Positions 43,644 to 53,455 are shown, counted from the first letter of the stretch. The stretch: DNA of 64,000 nucleotides from Burkholderia lata (GCF_000012945.1 NC_007511.1:2232001-2296000); one strand, 5' to 3'. Notes: generated by a model from the letters alone, not told the origin. Translations and numbers: made by a program.

Positions 43644-45098
43644 TCACCACGGCAGCGAGTACGTCTTCACGTTCGTGAAGCTCTTCATCGCTTCCTGCAC
43701 GCCTTCCTTGTAACCGAGCCCCGAATCCTTCACGCCGCCGAACGGTGTCAGCTCGAGCCGGTAGCCCGGCACTTCGCGCACGTTTACGCTGCCCACTTCC
43801 AGCTCGGTGATGAAGCGCGTGATGTGGTCGAAGCGGTTCGTGCAGACCGACGACGACAGCGCGTAGTCGGTGCTGTTCGACATCCGGATCGCTTCGTCGA
43901 TGTCGCTGAAGCGCATGATCGGCGATACGGGGCCGAAGGTTTCGTATTTCACCAGCGGCATGTCGGGCGTCACGCGATCGATCACCGTCGGCGAATACAG
44001 CGCGCCGTTGCGAACGTTGCCGACCAGCAGCCGCGCCCCGCGCGCGATCGCATCGTTCACCTGCTGCTCGCAGAACTTCGCGGCCGCCTCGTCGATCACC
44101 GTGCCCATGTCGACCGACGGATCGGCCGGATTGCCATACGACCACGCGCGCGTTTTCTCGACCACCAGCTCCGTGAAGCGGTCGGCTACCGACTCGTGCA
44201 CGAGCATCCGCTTGATCGCGGTACATCGCTGCCCCGAGTTCTTGTACGAACCCGACACCGCCAGCGTGCTCGCTTCGTCGAGATCGGCATCGTCCATCAC
44301 GATGATCGGATCGTTGCCGCCGAGTTCGAGCACCGCGCGCCGGTAGCCCATCCGCGACGCGATCGACTTGCCGATCGACACGCCGCCCGTGAACGTGATC
44401 AGGTCGATCGCCGGGTTCGTGATCAGCTCGTCGGCAATCTCCTTCGGGTCGCCGGTGAGCACTTGCAGCATCTGCGGCGGCAGGCCGGCTTCGTACAGGA
44501 TGTCCGCGAACAGGTAGCACGACAGCGGCACCTTCTCCGACGGCTTCACGACCATCCGGTTGTTGGTCGCGACCGACGGCACGATCTTGTGCGCGACCTG
44601 GTTCATCGGGTGGTTGAACGGCGTGATCGCGGAAATCACGCCGAGCAGCGGATCGCGCTGCGTGTACACGCGGCGTTTCTTGCCGTGCGGGGTCAGGTCG
44701 CACGAGAAGATCTGCCCGTCGTCCTTCAACACTTCACCCGCGCCGAACGTCAGTACATCGGCCACGCGGCCGGCTTCGTAGGTCGAATCCTTGACGCACA
44801 GGCCGGACTCGGCCGTGATCAGCCCGGCAATCTCGGCCGTACGCGCACGCACGATGTCGGCTGCACGACGCAGGATCGCCGAACGATCGTGGCGCGTAAG
44901 CGTTGGCCGGTAAGCGCGTGCGACCGCGAACGCGCGCCGGACGTCGTCCAGCGTCGCCTTCGGCACGGTGCCGACCAGCGAGCCGTCGTACGGGTTGCGC
45001 ACGTCGATGACTGCGTCGCGCCACACGCGCTGCCCGTCGATGCGCAACGCTTCGTAGCGCACGTCGGATGCGGGAATCGGCTTCAGGACCGTGCTCAT
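43644..45098 (-). CDS. phnY: Aldehyde dehydrogenase, phosphonoacetaldehyde dehydrogenase (PhnY)-like
   Basis: This 484-residue NAD(P)-dependent aldehyde dehydrogenase has the catalytic cysteine C292 (KNSGQRCTAIKRM) and the general-base Glu in VLELGGNDP. Length and overall pattern match PhnY, which oxidises phosphonoacetaldehyde to phosphonoacetate, but no phnW or phnA is adjacent. Since sulfoacetaldehyde is a close analogue and xsc lies about 6.5 kb away, a sulfoacetaldehyde role is possible (inference). It is 44 bp downstream of a GNAT gene and both are divergent from a MocR regulator. Confidence 0.82.
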   Translation of the reverse strand: MSTVLKPIPASDVRYEALRIDGQRVWRDAVIDVRNPYDGSLVGTVPKATLDDVRRAFAVARAYRPTLTRHDRSAILRRAADIVRARTAEIAGLITAESGLCVKDSTYEAGRVADVLTFGAGEVLKDDGQIFSCDLTPHGKKRRVYTQRDPLLGVISAITPFNHPMNQVAHKIVPSVATNNRMVVKPSEKVPLSCYLFADILYEAGLPPQMLQVLTGDPKEIADELITNPAIDLITFTGGVSIGKSIASRMGYRRAVLELGGNDPIIVMDDADLDEASTLAVSGSYKNSGQRCTAIKRMLVHESVADRFTELVVEKTRAWSYGNPADPSVDMGTVIDEAAAKFCEQQVNDAIARGARLLVGNVRNGALYSPTVIDRVTPDMPLVKYETFGPVSPIMRFSDIDEAIRMSNSTDYALSSSVCTNRFDHITRFITELEVGSVNVREVPGYRLELTPFGGVKDSGLGYKEGVQEAMKSFTNVKTYSLPW

Positions 45099-45142
45099 GT
45101 CGTCTCCGTCTTCGTGTAGCGTGATCGTGGCCACGCTTTCGG

Positions 45143-45490
45143 TTACCGCACCACCACCAGCCCTTCGTATTCGAGGCAGCGGCACAGCGTCGCCCATGCC
45201 GGCGTATCGGGCCATTCACGCGCGCGGGCATCGATGCGGATCGGCCGGCCGAATTCGCGCGACGCGCACGCCAGCAGCGTGTGCGCGATGCCGCTGCGCC
45301 GATACGCGGGTTCGACGAACAGCCGCGTGAGCGCCGGCGATCGCGCGGCACCGCCACCGCCATCGTCGTCGTCGATGCCAAGTTCGCCGATCGCCTCGTC
45401 GTCGCGATACGCGACCGCCGTCGCACGTGCGTCGTCGAACACGATGCGGATCACGCGCTCGCAGCGATCCCTGAACACGACGACGTGCAT
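45143..45490 (-). CDS. Small GNAT-family acetyltransferase
   Basis: This 115-residue protein has the GNAT core: ALTRLFVEPAYRRSGIAHTLLACA includes the V/I-x-P-x-x-R-x-x-G-x-A/G acetyl-CoA pyrophosphate loop. It is shorter than average (usual 140-180), lacking some C-terminal strands. The ATG follows GGAGAGGG, so a longer frame was dropped. It leads an operon with the PhnY-like dehydrogenase; amino-phosphonate acetylation (as in PhnO) is conceivable but unproven. Confidence 0.82.
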   Translation of the reverse strand: MHVVVFRDRCERVIRIVFDDARATAVAYRDDEAIGELGIDDDDGGGGAARSPALTRLFVEPAYRRSGIAHTLLACASREFGRPIRIDARAREWPDTPAWATLCRCLEYEGLVVVR

Positions 45491-45761
45491 GGCGTCCCTC
45501 TCCTTTGCATCACGCTGCAGGCGAACGCGATGCGCGCACGCCTCCCTGCGCCCGCGAACCGGGGACTTATCCGGATCGTCCAGGGGCGACGGTTTGAGTA
45601 TCGTCTTGCCACGTCGGCGCGCAGTAGTGCCAGACGACACATTTCATTGAGTCCACATCCGCGGCGCGACGCGCGTATTCTCGCGACACCGCGCCCCTCG
45701 CGGGCCGCGCGCGCACCACGCGCACCGCCTCGCGTTTCCCGCACCGATCACAGGAGGAAGC

Positions 45762-47288
45762 ATGCCGAGTCGTACCCCGACCGCCTTATGGGCCCAGCAG
45801 TTCCGGCGGTCGTCGGCGTCGAGCCTGCAGGACCAGATCCGGCGGATGCTCGTGGCCGCGATCCTCGACGGCCAGCTCGCGCCCGATGCCGCGCTGCCGT
45901 CGAGCCGCGAGCTCGCCGACCAGCTCGGCGTCGCGCGCAACACCGTCGTGCTTGCGTACCAGATGCTCGTCGAAGAGGGCTACCTGATCTCGCGCGAACG
46001 CAGCGGGCACTTCGTGAACCCGAAGATGCTCGAGGGCCTGCCCGGCTTCGCGGCCGCCAAGCCTGCTGCACAGCCCGGCGGCGGCGACGAAACGCCCGGC
46101 CGCCCCGCATGGGACAAGCGCATCGCGCATCCGCCGTCGAGGCAGCGCAACATCGTGAAGCCCGCGAACTGGCAGCACTACGAATTTCCGTTCATCTACG
46201 GGCAATTCGACCAGTCGCTGTTTCCGACCAACGACTGGCGCGAATGCTGCCTGAAGGCGCTGTCGGTGATGGAGATCCGCAACTGGGCGCCCGACCTGAT
46301 CGAACGCGACGACGAATCGCTGATCCAGCAGATCCGCACGCGCGTGCTGCCGCGGCGCGGCGTGTTCGCGATGCCCGACGAGATCGTCGTCACGAACGGC
46401 TGCCAGCAGGCGCTGTACCTGATCGCGGATCTGCTGTGCGGCAAGCACACGACGGTCGGTTTCGAGAATCCCGGCTATCCGGACGCGCGCAACATCTTCG
46501 AGAACCGCAACGCGCGGCTCTTGCCGCTGCCCGTCGACGGCCACGGGATCGCACCCGCCACGCTCGGCGATACGCTCTCGCGCTGCGACTACGTGTACGT
46601 GACGCCGAGCCACCAGTGCCCGACCACCGCGACGATGCCGGTCGAGCGGCGCCGCGTGCTGCTCGATTGCGCGCAGCAGCACGATTTCGTGATCATCGAG
46701 GACGACTACGAGAGCGAGAACACGTTTTCCGGCACACCGCATCCGGCGTTGAAGAGCCTCGACACGGCCGACCGCGTGATCTACGTCGGCAGCCTGTCGA
46801 AGACGTTCGCGCCGGGGCTGCGGCTCGGCTACGTGGTCGGGCCGCGCGAGCTGATCCGCGAGCTGCGTGCGCTGCGGCGGCTGATGGTGCGCCACCCGGT
46901 CGCGTATATCCAGCGCGCGTTCGCGACCTTTCTCGCGCTCGGCCATCACGACGCATTGCTGCGCCGGCTCGCGCATGCGTACAGCGAGCGCTCGCAGGCG
47001 TTGATGGCTGCGCTCGACGCGCATTTGCCGGAAGCGCGCTACGTGCAGGTGACGGGCGGCGCGTCGTGCTGGGTCGAAGGCCCGCCGTGGCTCGATGCGA
47101 CGCGCCTCGCCGCCGATGCGCAGGAAGCCGGCATCCTGATCGAGCCGGGCAGCGTGTTCTTCATGAACGACGAAGGCGATGCGCGACGCTGCTTCCGGAT
47201 GGGATTTTCCGCGATCCCGCTCGAGCGGATCGAGCCGGGTGTGCGTGCGCTCGCGCAATGTGTGCGCACGCAACGTCCGGGGGCCTGA
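45762..47288 (+). CDS. MocR-family regulator (GntR helix-turn-helix plus aminotransferase domain)
   Basis: This 508-residue protein fuses a GntR winged helix (about residues 20-90; LPSSRELADQLGVARNTVVLAYQMLVEEGYL) to a class I aminotransferase-like domain with PLP lysine K347 (VGSLSKTFAPGLRLG). MocR regulators sense PLP adducts of amino compounds; TauR of taurine metabolism is one example. It is divergent from the GNAT/PhnY-like operon, its likely target, and could respond to an amino-sulfonate or amino-phosphonate (inference). AGGAGGAA precedes the ATG. Confidence 0.93.
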   Translation: MPSRTPTALWAQQFRRSSASSLQDQIRRMLVAAILDGQLAPDAALPSSRELADQLGVARNTVVLAYQMLVEEGYLISRERSGHFVNPKMLEGLPGFAAAKPAAQPGGGDETPGRPAWDKRIAHPPSRQRNIVKPANWQHYEFPFIYGQFDQSLFPTNDWRECCLKALSVMEIRNWAPDLIERDDESLIQQIRTRVLPRRGVFAMPDEIVVTNGCQQALYLIADLLCGKHTTVGFENPGYPDARNIFENRNARLLPLPVDGHGIAPATLGDTLSRCDYVYVTPSHQCPTTATMPVERRRVLLDCAQQHDFVIIEDDYESENTFSGTPHPALKSLDTADRVIYVGSLSKTFAPGLRLGYVVGPRELIRELRALRRLMVRHPVAYIQRAFATFLALGHHDALLRRLAHAYSERSQALMAALDAHLPEARYVQVTGGASCWVEGPPWLDATRLAADAQEAGILIEPGSVFFMNDEGDARRCFRMGFSAIPLERIEPGVRALAQCVRTQRPGA

Positions 47289-47770
47289 CCTCAGGCGCAA
47301 AGGCGTCGTGCGCCGGCGCTGTGCAGTCAACCGGAAGCACGAACGTCGCGTGTGCGGCGGTCAGCCAACCCGTTTCGACGATCGGCCGTGTTCACCCTGC
47401 GGGGTGACTCACGGCCGCGCGCTCGCGGATCATCTTTTCGGGTATCGGTGAACGACAGGCGTGAACGCGAAATGCATCGATCCGACTGGCAGGTTATTTA
47501 CCTGCCGCCTCATTGGACACCACGTGCGTCGCTCGCTTTTGCACGTCGCTACCTTGCGATTTCGACACGACATCACCGGGATTCGTCTCGTTTCGATTCG
47601 TTTAGTAAATCCAATAAAAACATTACAACTCTCCAATTCCGGTTGACAACGGATTCGTCCAAATCCTAGTGTTACGACGCTGAAAGACGGCAACCCGCGA
47701 CGACGAATCAACGGTTCGATCGATTGGATTGCCAAAGAAAAAAGTGCGTGGACAACCGGAGGGGGCGATC
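47289..47770. other. Intergenic region with terminator, dyad and promoter before GH92 gene
   Basis: The 482-bp stretch has no gene. It carries a terminator-like hairpin for the MocR gene (47383-47417), a perfect dyad GGCAGGT-TATTT-ACCTGCC (47488-47506) and, in an AT-rich segment, TTGACA (47643-47648) with TAGTGT 18 bases on (47667-47672), which would start transcription about 90 bases before the GH92 gene. Confidence 0.6.
47383..47434 (+). terminator. Terminator-like hairpin after the MocR gene
   Basis: CGGCCGTG (47383-47390) pairs with CACGGCCG (47410-47417); inside, TCACCC (47392-47397) pairs with GGGTGA (47402-47407). ATCTTTTC follows some 12 bases later, so it is a modest terminator. Confidence 0.6.
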
Positions 47771-50656
47771 ATGATTCGATTCACGACGCTCGCGGCAATC
47801 CTGGCCGCGGCGTACGCGTTGAGCGGGTGCGGAGGCGGTGACGGCAGCGACGGAACTGCGGCGTCGGTATTGGCGACACGCCCGTCGGAAGCCGTGGCCG
47901 ACACAACTAATCTCGATGACAACCGCAACCTGTCGTTGACGCAGTACGTCGATCCGCTGATCGGCACGCTCGCGAGCAATTCGCCGAACCCGGTACCGGC
48001 GGGACAGGCCGGCAGCGTCGAACCGGCCGCCGGCCTGCCGTCGGGCATGGTGCAGTGGGCGCCCGACACCAACACCACGCCCGCGCCGAACAGCAGCCAG
48101 GAGCCGAACTCGCCCGCCGGCTACTACTACGACATCCACTCGATCCAGGGTTTCAGCCTGACCCACATGCCAGGCGCCGGCTGCAGCGGCAACAACGGCG
48201 AATTTCCGGTCATGCCGACCACCGACGCGACACAGCTCGTGCCGACCTTCAGTCATGCGAATGAAACGGCCAGGCCGGGTTACTATGCCGTGCTGCTCGA
48301 CTCGCAGATCAAGGTGGAGCTGACCGCCACCCTGCGCACCGGCTTCGGCCAGTTCGCGTACCCGGCCGGCAAACCGGCCCTGCTGGTACTCGACGCCACC
48401 CGCACCAACACCAAGACTTCGACCACCGGCGCCATCACGCAGGTTTCCGACAGCGCCATCTCGGGCAGCACGGTCGGCGGCGGTTTCTGCGGCAACTCGG
48501 TACCGGTGCCCGTCTACTTCTACGCCGCCTTCGACCAGGCCTTCACGTCGGCCTCGATTTCGCACGGCGTGGCCCAGCTTGGGTTCCGCTCCGGCCAGAC
48601 GGTCAGGATGAAGATCGGCATCTCCTACGTCAGCGTCGCGAACGCGAAAGCCAACCTCGACGCGGAAAATCGCGGCTGGGACTTCGCGGGCATGCGAACG
48701 CAGGCCGATCGCATCTGGAATGACCGCCTGAACAGCATCCGCGTGGCGGGCGGCACGCTCGACGCAAAGAAGAAGTTCTACACGGCGCTGTATCACGCGC
48801 TGTGGGCACCGAGCATCTTCAGCGACGTGAACGGCCAGTACATCGGCTTCGACAACACCGTGCATCAGGTCGCCAAGGGCCAGCAGGCCCAGTATTCGTC
48901 GTTCTCGGGCTGGGACATCTACCGCTCGCTGATCCAGCTGAAGTCGATCCTCAACCCGTCCGAAACCAGCGACATGATCCAGTCGCTGGTCAACGACGCG
49001 GATCAGTGCGGCGCGATTCCGCACTGGGTCAACGACAACGTCGAGGACGGCGTGATGCCGGGCGACGCCGGTTCGCTGATCGTCTCGAATGCCTATGCGT
49101 TCGGCGCGCGGCGCTTCGATACGCAATCCGCGCTGCAGCACATGGTGAAGATGGCGAACATCCCCGGCACGGCCTGCAACAACGTGACCACCAACGGCGG
49201 TCGCGCAAGCTACCTGCAGACCGGCTACATCACCAACGGCGAGTGGGGACAGGCTTCGTCCACGCTCGAATACACGAGCAGCGATTTCGCGATCTCGCGC
49301 TTCGCCGGGGCACTCGGCGATGCCGCCACGCAGCGCATGCTGCTGAGCCGCTCGGCCTACTGGCAGAACCTGCTCAACACCGCGCTGACGCCGCCGCTGA
49401 TCGCGGCACGCCAGTCGAACGGCGCGTGGATTCCCGAGACGCCGAGCAGCGGCGACAACTACGTGGAAGGCAATGCCGAGCAGTACACGTGGATGGTGCC
49501 GTACAACGGCGCCGGCCTGTTCGCGCAGTTGGGCGGCAATGCGGCGGTGACGTCGCGGCTCGACCAGTTCTTCACGGTGCTCAATGCCGGCCTGAGCCTG
49601 CCCAACTTCTACATGGGCAACGAACCGACCTTCGAGGTGCCCTGGCTCTACAACTGGGCCGGGCAGCCGTCGGGCACGCAGCGCGTGGTGCAGCAGATCC
49701 TCGCCAGCGCGTTCGGCACCGGCCCCGACGGCTTGCCCGGCAACGACGACCTCGGCGCCGTGTCGGGCTGGTATGTCTGGGGCGCGCTGGGCCTGTATCC
49801 GCAGATCCCCGGCGTGGCGGGCCTGGCGATCGGCAGTCCGCAGTTCCCGCAGATCGACGTACGGCTCGGCAACGGCCGCACGTGGCGGATTCGCGCCGAG
49901 GGTGCGCCCGCGTCCAGCTACGTGCAGTCGCTGTCGATCAACGGTCGCGCTCACGATGTGCCGTGGGTCGCGTACGACGACATCGCGAACGGCGCGACGC
50001 TGCACTTCGCGATGGGCAGCGCGCCGTCGCAATGGGGCAGCCGGAAGCAGCCGCCGTCGTTCGGCGTGCCGGTGGCGGTCAACGCGGTCGACAGCTACAA
50101 CAATCGCGGCTTCAGCGCGGACGGTGCAACCAATACCGACGGCCAGGGCGCGGACTTCGACGGCAGCCTGTTCAGCTACTCGCTGAATGCGCTGGCAGCG
50201 GCGGGCGTGCAGCCCGGCAAGCCGTTCGCGGTGGCCGGCGCCAGCGTGGCGGTGGCAGGCGGGCCGCTCTCGCTCGACAACACCGTGACCGTCGGCCAGA
50301 CCGTGATGCTGCCGCCGGGATCGGCCGGCACCGGCGTCGTGGTGCTCGGCTCGTCCAACAATGGCCCGAGCAGCGGCACCGCGCAGCTGAATTTCGCGGA
50401 TGGCTCGAGTCAGGCTGTCACGCTGGCGTTCGACGACTGGACGCTGAACGGCGGCAGCGCGCACGCCAGCGCGGCGATCACCGTCACGATGGCGTACCGC
50501 AACTCGGGTGGCGGCCAGCAGGACAACGTCAAGACCTACATCTTTGCGCAGAAGATTCCGGTGCCGCCCGGCAAGGTGGTGACGAGCATCGTGCTGCCGC
50601 GCCAGGTGAGCGCCGGGAAGATGCACGTGTTCGGCGTCGGGATGGCGGCGTCCTGA
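47771..50656 (+). CDS. GH92 family alpha-mannosidase-like lipoprotein with extra C-terminal domain
   Basis: This 961-residue protein has a lipoprotein signal (ALSGC, lipidated at C20). Residues about 60-740 match glycoside hydrolase family 92, calcium-dependent exo-alpha-mannosidases: FSLTHMPGAGCSGNNGEFPVMPTT, WDIYRSLIQL, VEGNAEQYTWMVPYN (probable acid Glu) and GNDDLGAVSGWYVW (probable base Asp). A further ~220-residue beta-rich domain (from about residue 740) looks like a carbohydrate-binding or NPCBM-type module. It would trim mannosides at the cell surface. It stands alone, with no glycan transporter nearby. Confidence 0.9.
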   Translation: MIRFTTLAAILAAAYALSGCGGGDGSDGTAASVLATRPSEAVADTTNLDDNRNLSLTQYVDPLIGTLASNSPNPVPAGQAGSVEPAAGLPSGMVQWAPDTNTTPAPNSSQEPNSPAGYYYDIHSIQGFSLTHMPGAGCSGNNGEFPVMPTTDATQLVPTFSHANETARPGYYAVLLDSQIKVELTATLRTGFGQFAYPAGKPALLVLDATRTNTKTSTTGAITQVSDSAISGSTVGGGFCGNSVPVPVYFYAAFDQAFTSASISHGVAQLGFRSGQTVRMKIGISYVSVANAKANLDAENRGWDFAGMRTQADRIWNDRLNSIRVAGGTLDAKKKFYTALYHALWAPSIFSDVNGQYIGFDNTVHQVAKGQQAQYSSFSGWDIYRSLIQLKSILNPSETSDMIQSLVNDADQCGAIPHWVNDNVEDGVMPGDAGSLIVSNAYAFGARRFDTQSALQHMVKMANIPGTACNNVTTNGGRASYLQTGYITNGEWGQASSTLEYTSSDFAISRFAGALGDAATQRMLLSRSAYWQNLLNTALTPPLIAARQSNGAWIPETPSSGDNYVEGNAEQYTWMVPYNGAGLFAQLGGNAAVTSRLDQFFTVLNAGLSLPNFYMGNEPTFEVPWLYNWAGQPSGTQRVVQQILASAFGTGPDGLPGNDDLGAVSGWYVWGALGLYPQIPGVAGLAIGSPQFPQIDVRLGNGRTWRIRAEGAPASSYVQSLSINGRAHDVPWVAYDDIANGATLHFAMGSAPSQWGSRKQPPSFGVPVAVNAVDSYNNRGFSADGATNTDGQGADFDGSLFSYSLNALAAAGVQPGKPFAVAGASVAVAGGPLSLDNTVTVGQTVMLPPGSAGTGVVVLGSSNNGPSSGTAQLNFADGSSQAVTLAFDDWTLNGGSAHASAAITVTMAYRNSGGGQQDNVKTYIFAQKIPVPPGKVVTSIVLPRQVSAGKMHVFGVGMAAS

Positions 50657-51030
50657 CGGCCACATGACCGGCGGGGGTGCATCGGGCCTTCCGATGCATC
50701 CCCTCGCCGGCCGGCATCGCTGCCGCGCGATCGGCGGCCACCGCGACTCATCGCGCCACTGCAACGGTTTCGCGATATTCCCCGCAGCAGATCATTTTGC
50801 TCATCGCTCCGCGTCGATGATTCCTGTCGATGCGCGTCAACGAACCCGCCGCCGGGAACCCACGGGGCGCCGATAGACAGGCGCGCCGGCCCGGCGTCTC
50901 CCCCTGGCCCAAGCGAAACCTCCCGACTGGCGCTACCGCCAAAAACGAGCGCTCACTAACGTGTCGATACCGCGTGCCGCATGCGCGCCAGCGCCTTGCG
51001 CACCGCCCACCATTCGACAGGAGACACGTT
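50657..51030. other. Intergenic region after GH92 gene
   Basis: The 374-bp stretch contains a long hairpin close to the GH92 stop (50668-50710) and otherwise no recognisable gene. Upstream of the next gene, GAGCGCTC and the ribosome-binding site ACAGGAGA are visible; no clear promoter boxes were found. Confidence 0.45.
50668..50710 (+). terminator. Long hairpin after GH92 gene
   Basis: CCGGCG (50668-50673) pairs with CGCCGG (50705-50710), and GGGTGCATCGG (from 50675) with CCGATGCATCCC (to 50702), leaving a 5-base loop. There is no U-tract, so it may act with Rho or protect the 3' end. Confidence 0.6.
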
Positions 51031-51429
51031 ATGGCAGACACGCTCACCGGCCCCGTCACGGCCGCCACGCTCGCGGCATTTTCCGACGCATTCAACCGGC
51101 ACGACGCCAACGCGCTGATGGGCTTCATGACCGAAGACTGCGTATTCGACGCGGCCGGCGGCCCCGACATCCACGGCACCCGCTTCGTCGGCCGCGACGC
51201 GGTGCGCGCTGCGTTCGAAGCCGTGTTCAAGACCTTCCCCGACGCGCACTGGGGTCGCGACCGCCATTACGTCGCCGGCGAGCGCGGCGTCTCCGAATGG
51301 GTGTTCACGGGCACGCACGCCGAAGGCTGGCGCATCGAAGCCGAAGGCTGCGACCTGTTCGAATTCCGCGACGGGCTGATCGCCGTCAAGCGCGCGTTCC
51401 GCAAGGAACGGCCGAAGCAGCCAGCCTGA
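51031..51429 (+). CDS. SnoaL/NTF2-like protein
   Basis: This 132-residue cytoplasmic protein has the NTF2-like fold: FSDAFNRHDANALMGFMTEDCVFDAAGGPDIHGTRFVGRDAVRAAFEAVFKTFPDAHWG, then strands ending CDLFEFRDGLIAVKRAFRK. Members include polyketide cyclases, isomerases and ligand-binding proteins. CAGGAGACACGTT precedes the ATG. It lies 160 bp upstream of xsc on the same strand, but xsc has its own promoter, so a link to sulfonate metabolism is uncertain. Confidence 0.85.
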   Translation: MADTLTGPVTAATLAAFSDAFNRHDANALMGFMTEDCVFDAAGGPDIHGTRFVGRDAVRAAFEAVFKTFPDAHWGRDRHYVAGERGVSEWVFTGTHAEGWRIEAEGCDLFEFRDGLIAVKRAFRKERPKQPA

Positions 51430-51518
51430 ACGGACCGCCCCGGCCACCGTGCCCCACGCGCATTTTGAAACGAATCATTTCATTTCATTCCACATTCCCC
51501 GGCAGCGGGCGGAATGAC

Positions 51519-51565
51519 TTGACCGGCTTTCCCCAGCAAATAGCATCTGGAACAAGACGTTCCGT
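51519..51565 (+). promoter_or_regulatory. xsc promoter with GGAAC-N5-GTTCC operator
   Basis: TTGACC (51519-51524) and TAGCAT (51541-51546) are 16 bases apart. The inverted repeat GGAAC-AAGAC-GTTCC (51549-51563) starts three bases after the -10 box and would cover the transcription start, a placement typical of repression. The same repeat occurs at 58106-58120 beside iclR. Confidence 0.7.
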
Positions 51566-51589
51566 TAATTGAACAATCGGAGACAACCC

Positions 51590-53407
51590 ATGAGCGAACA
51601 ATCCACTTCCCTGCGTGCATCGGCGAACGGTCCGCAGGACATGACGCCGTCCGAAGCCTTCGTCGAGACCCTCGCGGCCAACGGCGTGACCGACATGTTC
51701 GGCATCATGGGCTCCGCGTTCATGGATGCGATGGACATCTTCGCGCCGGCCGGCATCCGCCTGATCCCGGTCGTGCACGAACAGGGCGCGGGCCACATGG
51801 CCGACGGCTATGCGCGCGTATCGGGCCGCCACGGCGTCGTGATCGGCCAGAACGGCCCCGGCATCAGCAACTGCGTGACGGCAATCGCGGCCGCGTACTG
51901 GGCGCACAGCCCGGTCGTGATCGTCACGCCGGAAGCCGGCACGATGGGCATCGGCCTCGGCGGTTTCCAGGAAGCGAACCAGCTGCCGATGTTCCAGGAA
52001 TTCACGAAATACCAGGGCCATGTCACGCACCCGGCGCGGATGGCCGAATTCACCGCGCGCTGCTTCGACCGCGCGCAGGCCGAGATGGGCCCGACGCAGC
52101 TGAACATCCCGCGCGACTACTTCTACGGCAAGGTCAAGGTCGAGATTCCGCAACCGCGCCGGCTCGATCGCGGCGCCGGCGGCGAACAGAGCCTGGACGA
52201 TGCGGCCGCGCTGATCGCGCAGGCGAAGTTCCCGGTGATCATCTCGGGCGGCGGCGTCGTGATGGCCGATGCGATCGAGGAATGCAAGGCGCTCGCCGAA
52301 CGGCTCGGCGCGCCGGTCGTCAACAGCTACCTGCACAACGACTCGTTCCCGGCGAACCATCCGCTGTGGTGCGGCCCGCTCGGCTACCAGGGCTCGAAGG
52401 CGGCGATGAAGCTGCTGTCGCGCGCGGACGTCGTGATCGCGCTCGGCTCGCGCCTCGGGCCGTTCGGCACGCTGCCGCAGCACGGGATGGACTACTGGCC
52501 GAAGGACGCGAAGATCATCCAGATCGACGCGGATCACAAGATGCTCGGCCTCGTGAAGAAGATCTCGGTCGGCATCTGCGGCGACGCGAAGGCCGCGGCG
52601 GTCGCGCTCACGCAACGCCTCGAAGGCCGCACGCTCGCGTGCGACGGCTCGCGCGGCGATCGCGCCGACCAGATCGCGACCGAGAAGGCCGCGTGGGAAA
52701 AGGAACTCGACGACTGGACGCACGAGCGCGACGCGTACAGCCTCGACATGATCGAGGAGCAGAAGCACGAGAAGCCGTTCAGCGGCGGCCAGTACCTGCA
52801 TCCGCGCCAGGTGCTGCGCGAACTCGAGAAGGCGATGCCCGAGGACGTGATGGTGTCGACCGACATCGGCAACATCAACTCGGTCGCGAACAGCTACCTG
52901 CGCTTCAACAAGCCGCGCAGCTTCTTCGCGGCGATGAGCTGGGGCAACTGCGGCTATGCGTTCCCGACGATCATCGGCGCGAAGGTCGCGGCACCGCACC
53001 GCCCGGCCGTGTCGTATGCGGGCGATGGCGCGTGGGGCATGAGCCTGATGGAAACGATGACCTGCGTGCGCCACAACATCCCGGTCACGGCCGTCGTGTT
53101 CCACAACCGTCAATGGGGCGCGGAGAAGAAGAACCAGGTCGACTTCTACAACCGCCGCTTCGTCGCCGGCGAACTCGACAACCAGAGCTTCGCGGAAATC
53201 GCGCGTGCAATGGGTGCCGAAGGGATCACGGTCGACCGCCTCGAAGATGTGGGCCCGGCGCTCAAGCGTGCGATCGACATGCAGATGAACGAAGGCAAGA
53301 CGACGATCATCGAGATCATGTGCACGCGCGAACTCGGCGATCCGTTCCGCCGCGATGCGCTGTCGAAGCCTGTGCGCACGCTCGACAAGTACAAGGACTA
53401 CGTGTGA
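51590..53407 (+). CDS. xsc: Sulfoacetaldehyde acetyltransferase
   Basis: Xsc is a thiamine diphosphate enzyme that converts sulfoacetaldehyde and phosphate to acetyl phosphate and sulfite, the C-S bond-breaking step of taurine, isethionate and sulfoacetaldehyde catabolism. The 605-residue protein has the activating Glu in PVVHEQGAGHMADGYAR and the ThDP/Mg motif GDGAWGMSLMETMTCVRHNIPVTAVVFHN. The whole chain, including QLPMFQEFTKYQGHVT and YLHPRQVLREL, matches the Xsc subgroup rather than acetolactate synthase. CGGAGA precedes the ATG. pta follows after a terminator-like element. Confidence 0.95.
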   Translation: MSEQSTSLRASANGPQDMTPSEAFVETLAANGVTDMFGIMGSAFMDAMDIFAPAGIRLIPVVHEQGAGHMADGYARVSGRHGVVIGQNGPGISNCVTAIAAAYWAHSPVVIVTPEAGTMGIGLGGFQEANQLPMFQEFTKYQGHVTHPARMAEFTARCFDRAQAEMGPTQLNIPRDYFYGKVKVEIPQPRRLDRGAGGEQSLDDAAALIAQAKFPVIISGGGVVMADAIEECKALAERLGAPVVNSYLHNDSFPANHPLWCGPLGYQGSKAAMKLLSRADVVIALGSRLGPFGTLPQHGMDYWPKDAKIIQIDADHKMLGLVKKISVGICGDAKAAAVALTQRLEGRTLACDGSRGDRADQIATEKAAWEKELDDWTHERDAYSLDMIEEQKHEKPFSGGQYLHPRQVLRELEKAMPEDVMVSTDIGNINSVANSYLRFNKPRSFFAAMSWGNCGYAFPTIIGAKVAAPHRPAVSYAGDGAWGMSLMETMTCVRHNIPVTAVVFHNRQWGAEKKNQVDFYNRRFVAGELDNQSFAEIARAMGAEGITVDRLEDVGPALKRAIDMQMNEGKTTIIEIMCTRELGDPFRRDALSKPVRTLDKYKDYV

Positions 53408-53455
53408 TGCCGCGTCGCTGACGCAACCCGTTGCCGGTCGCGCGCCCCTCTCGCG

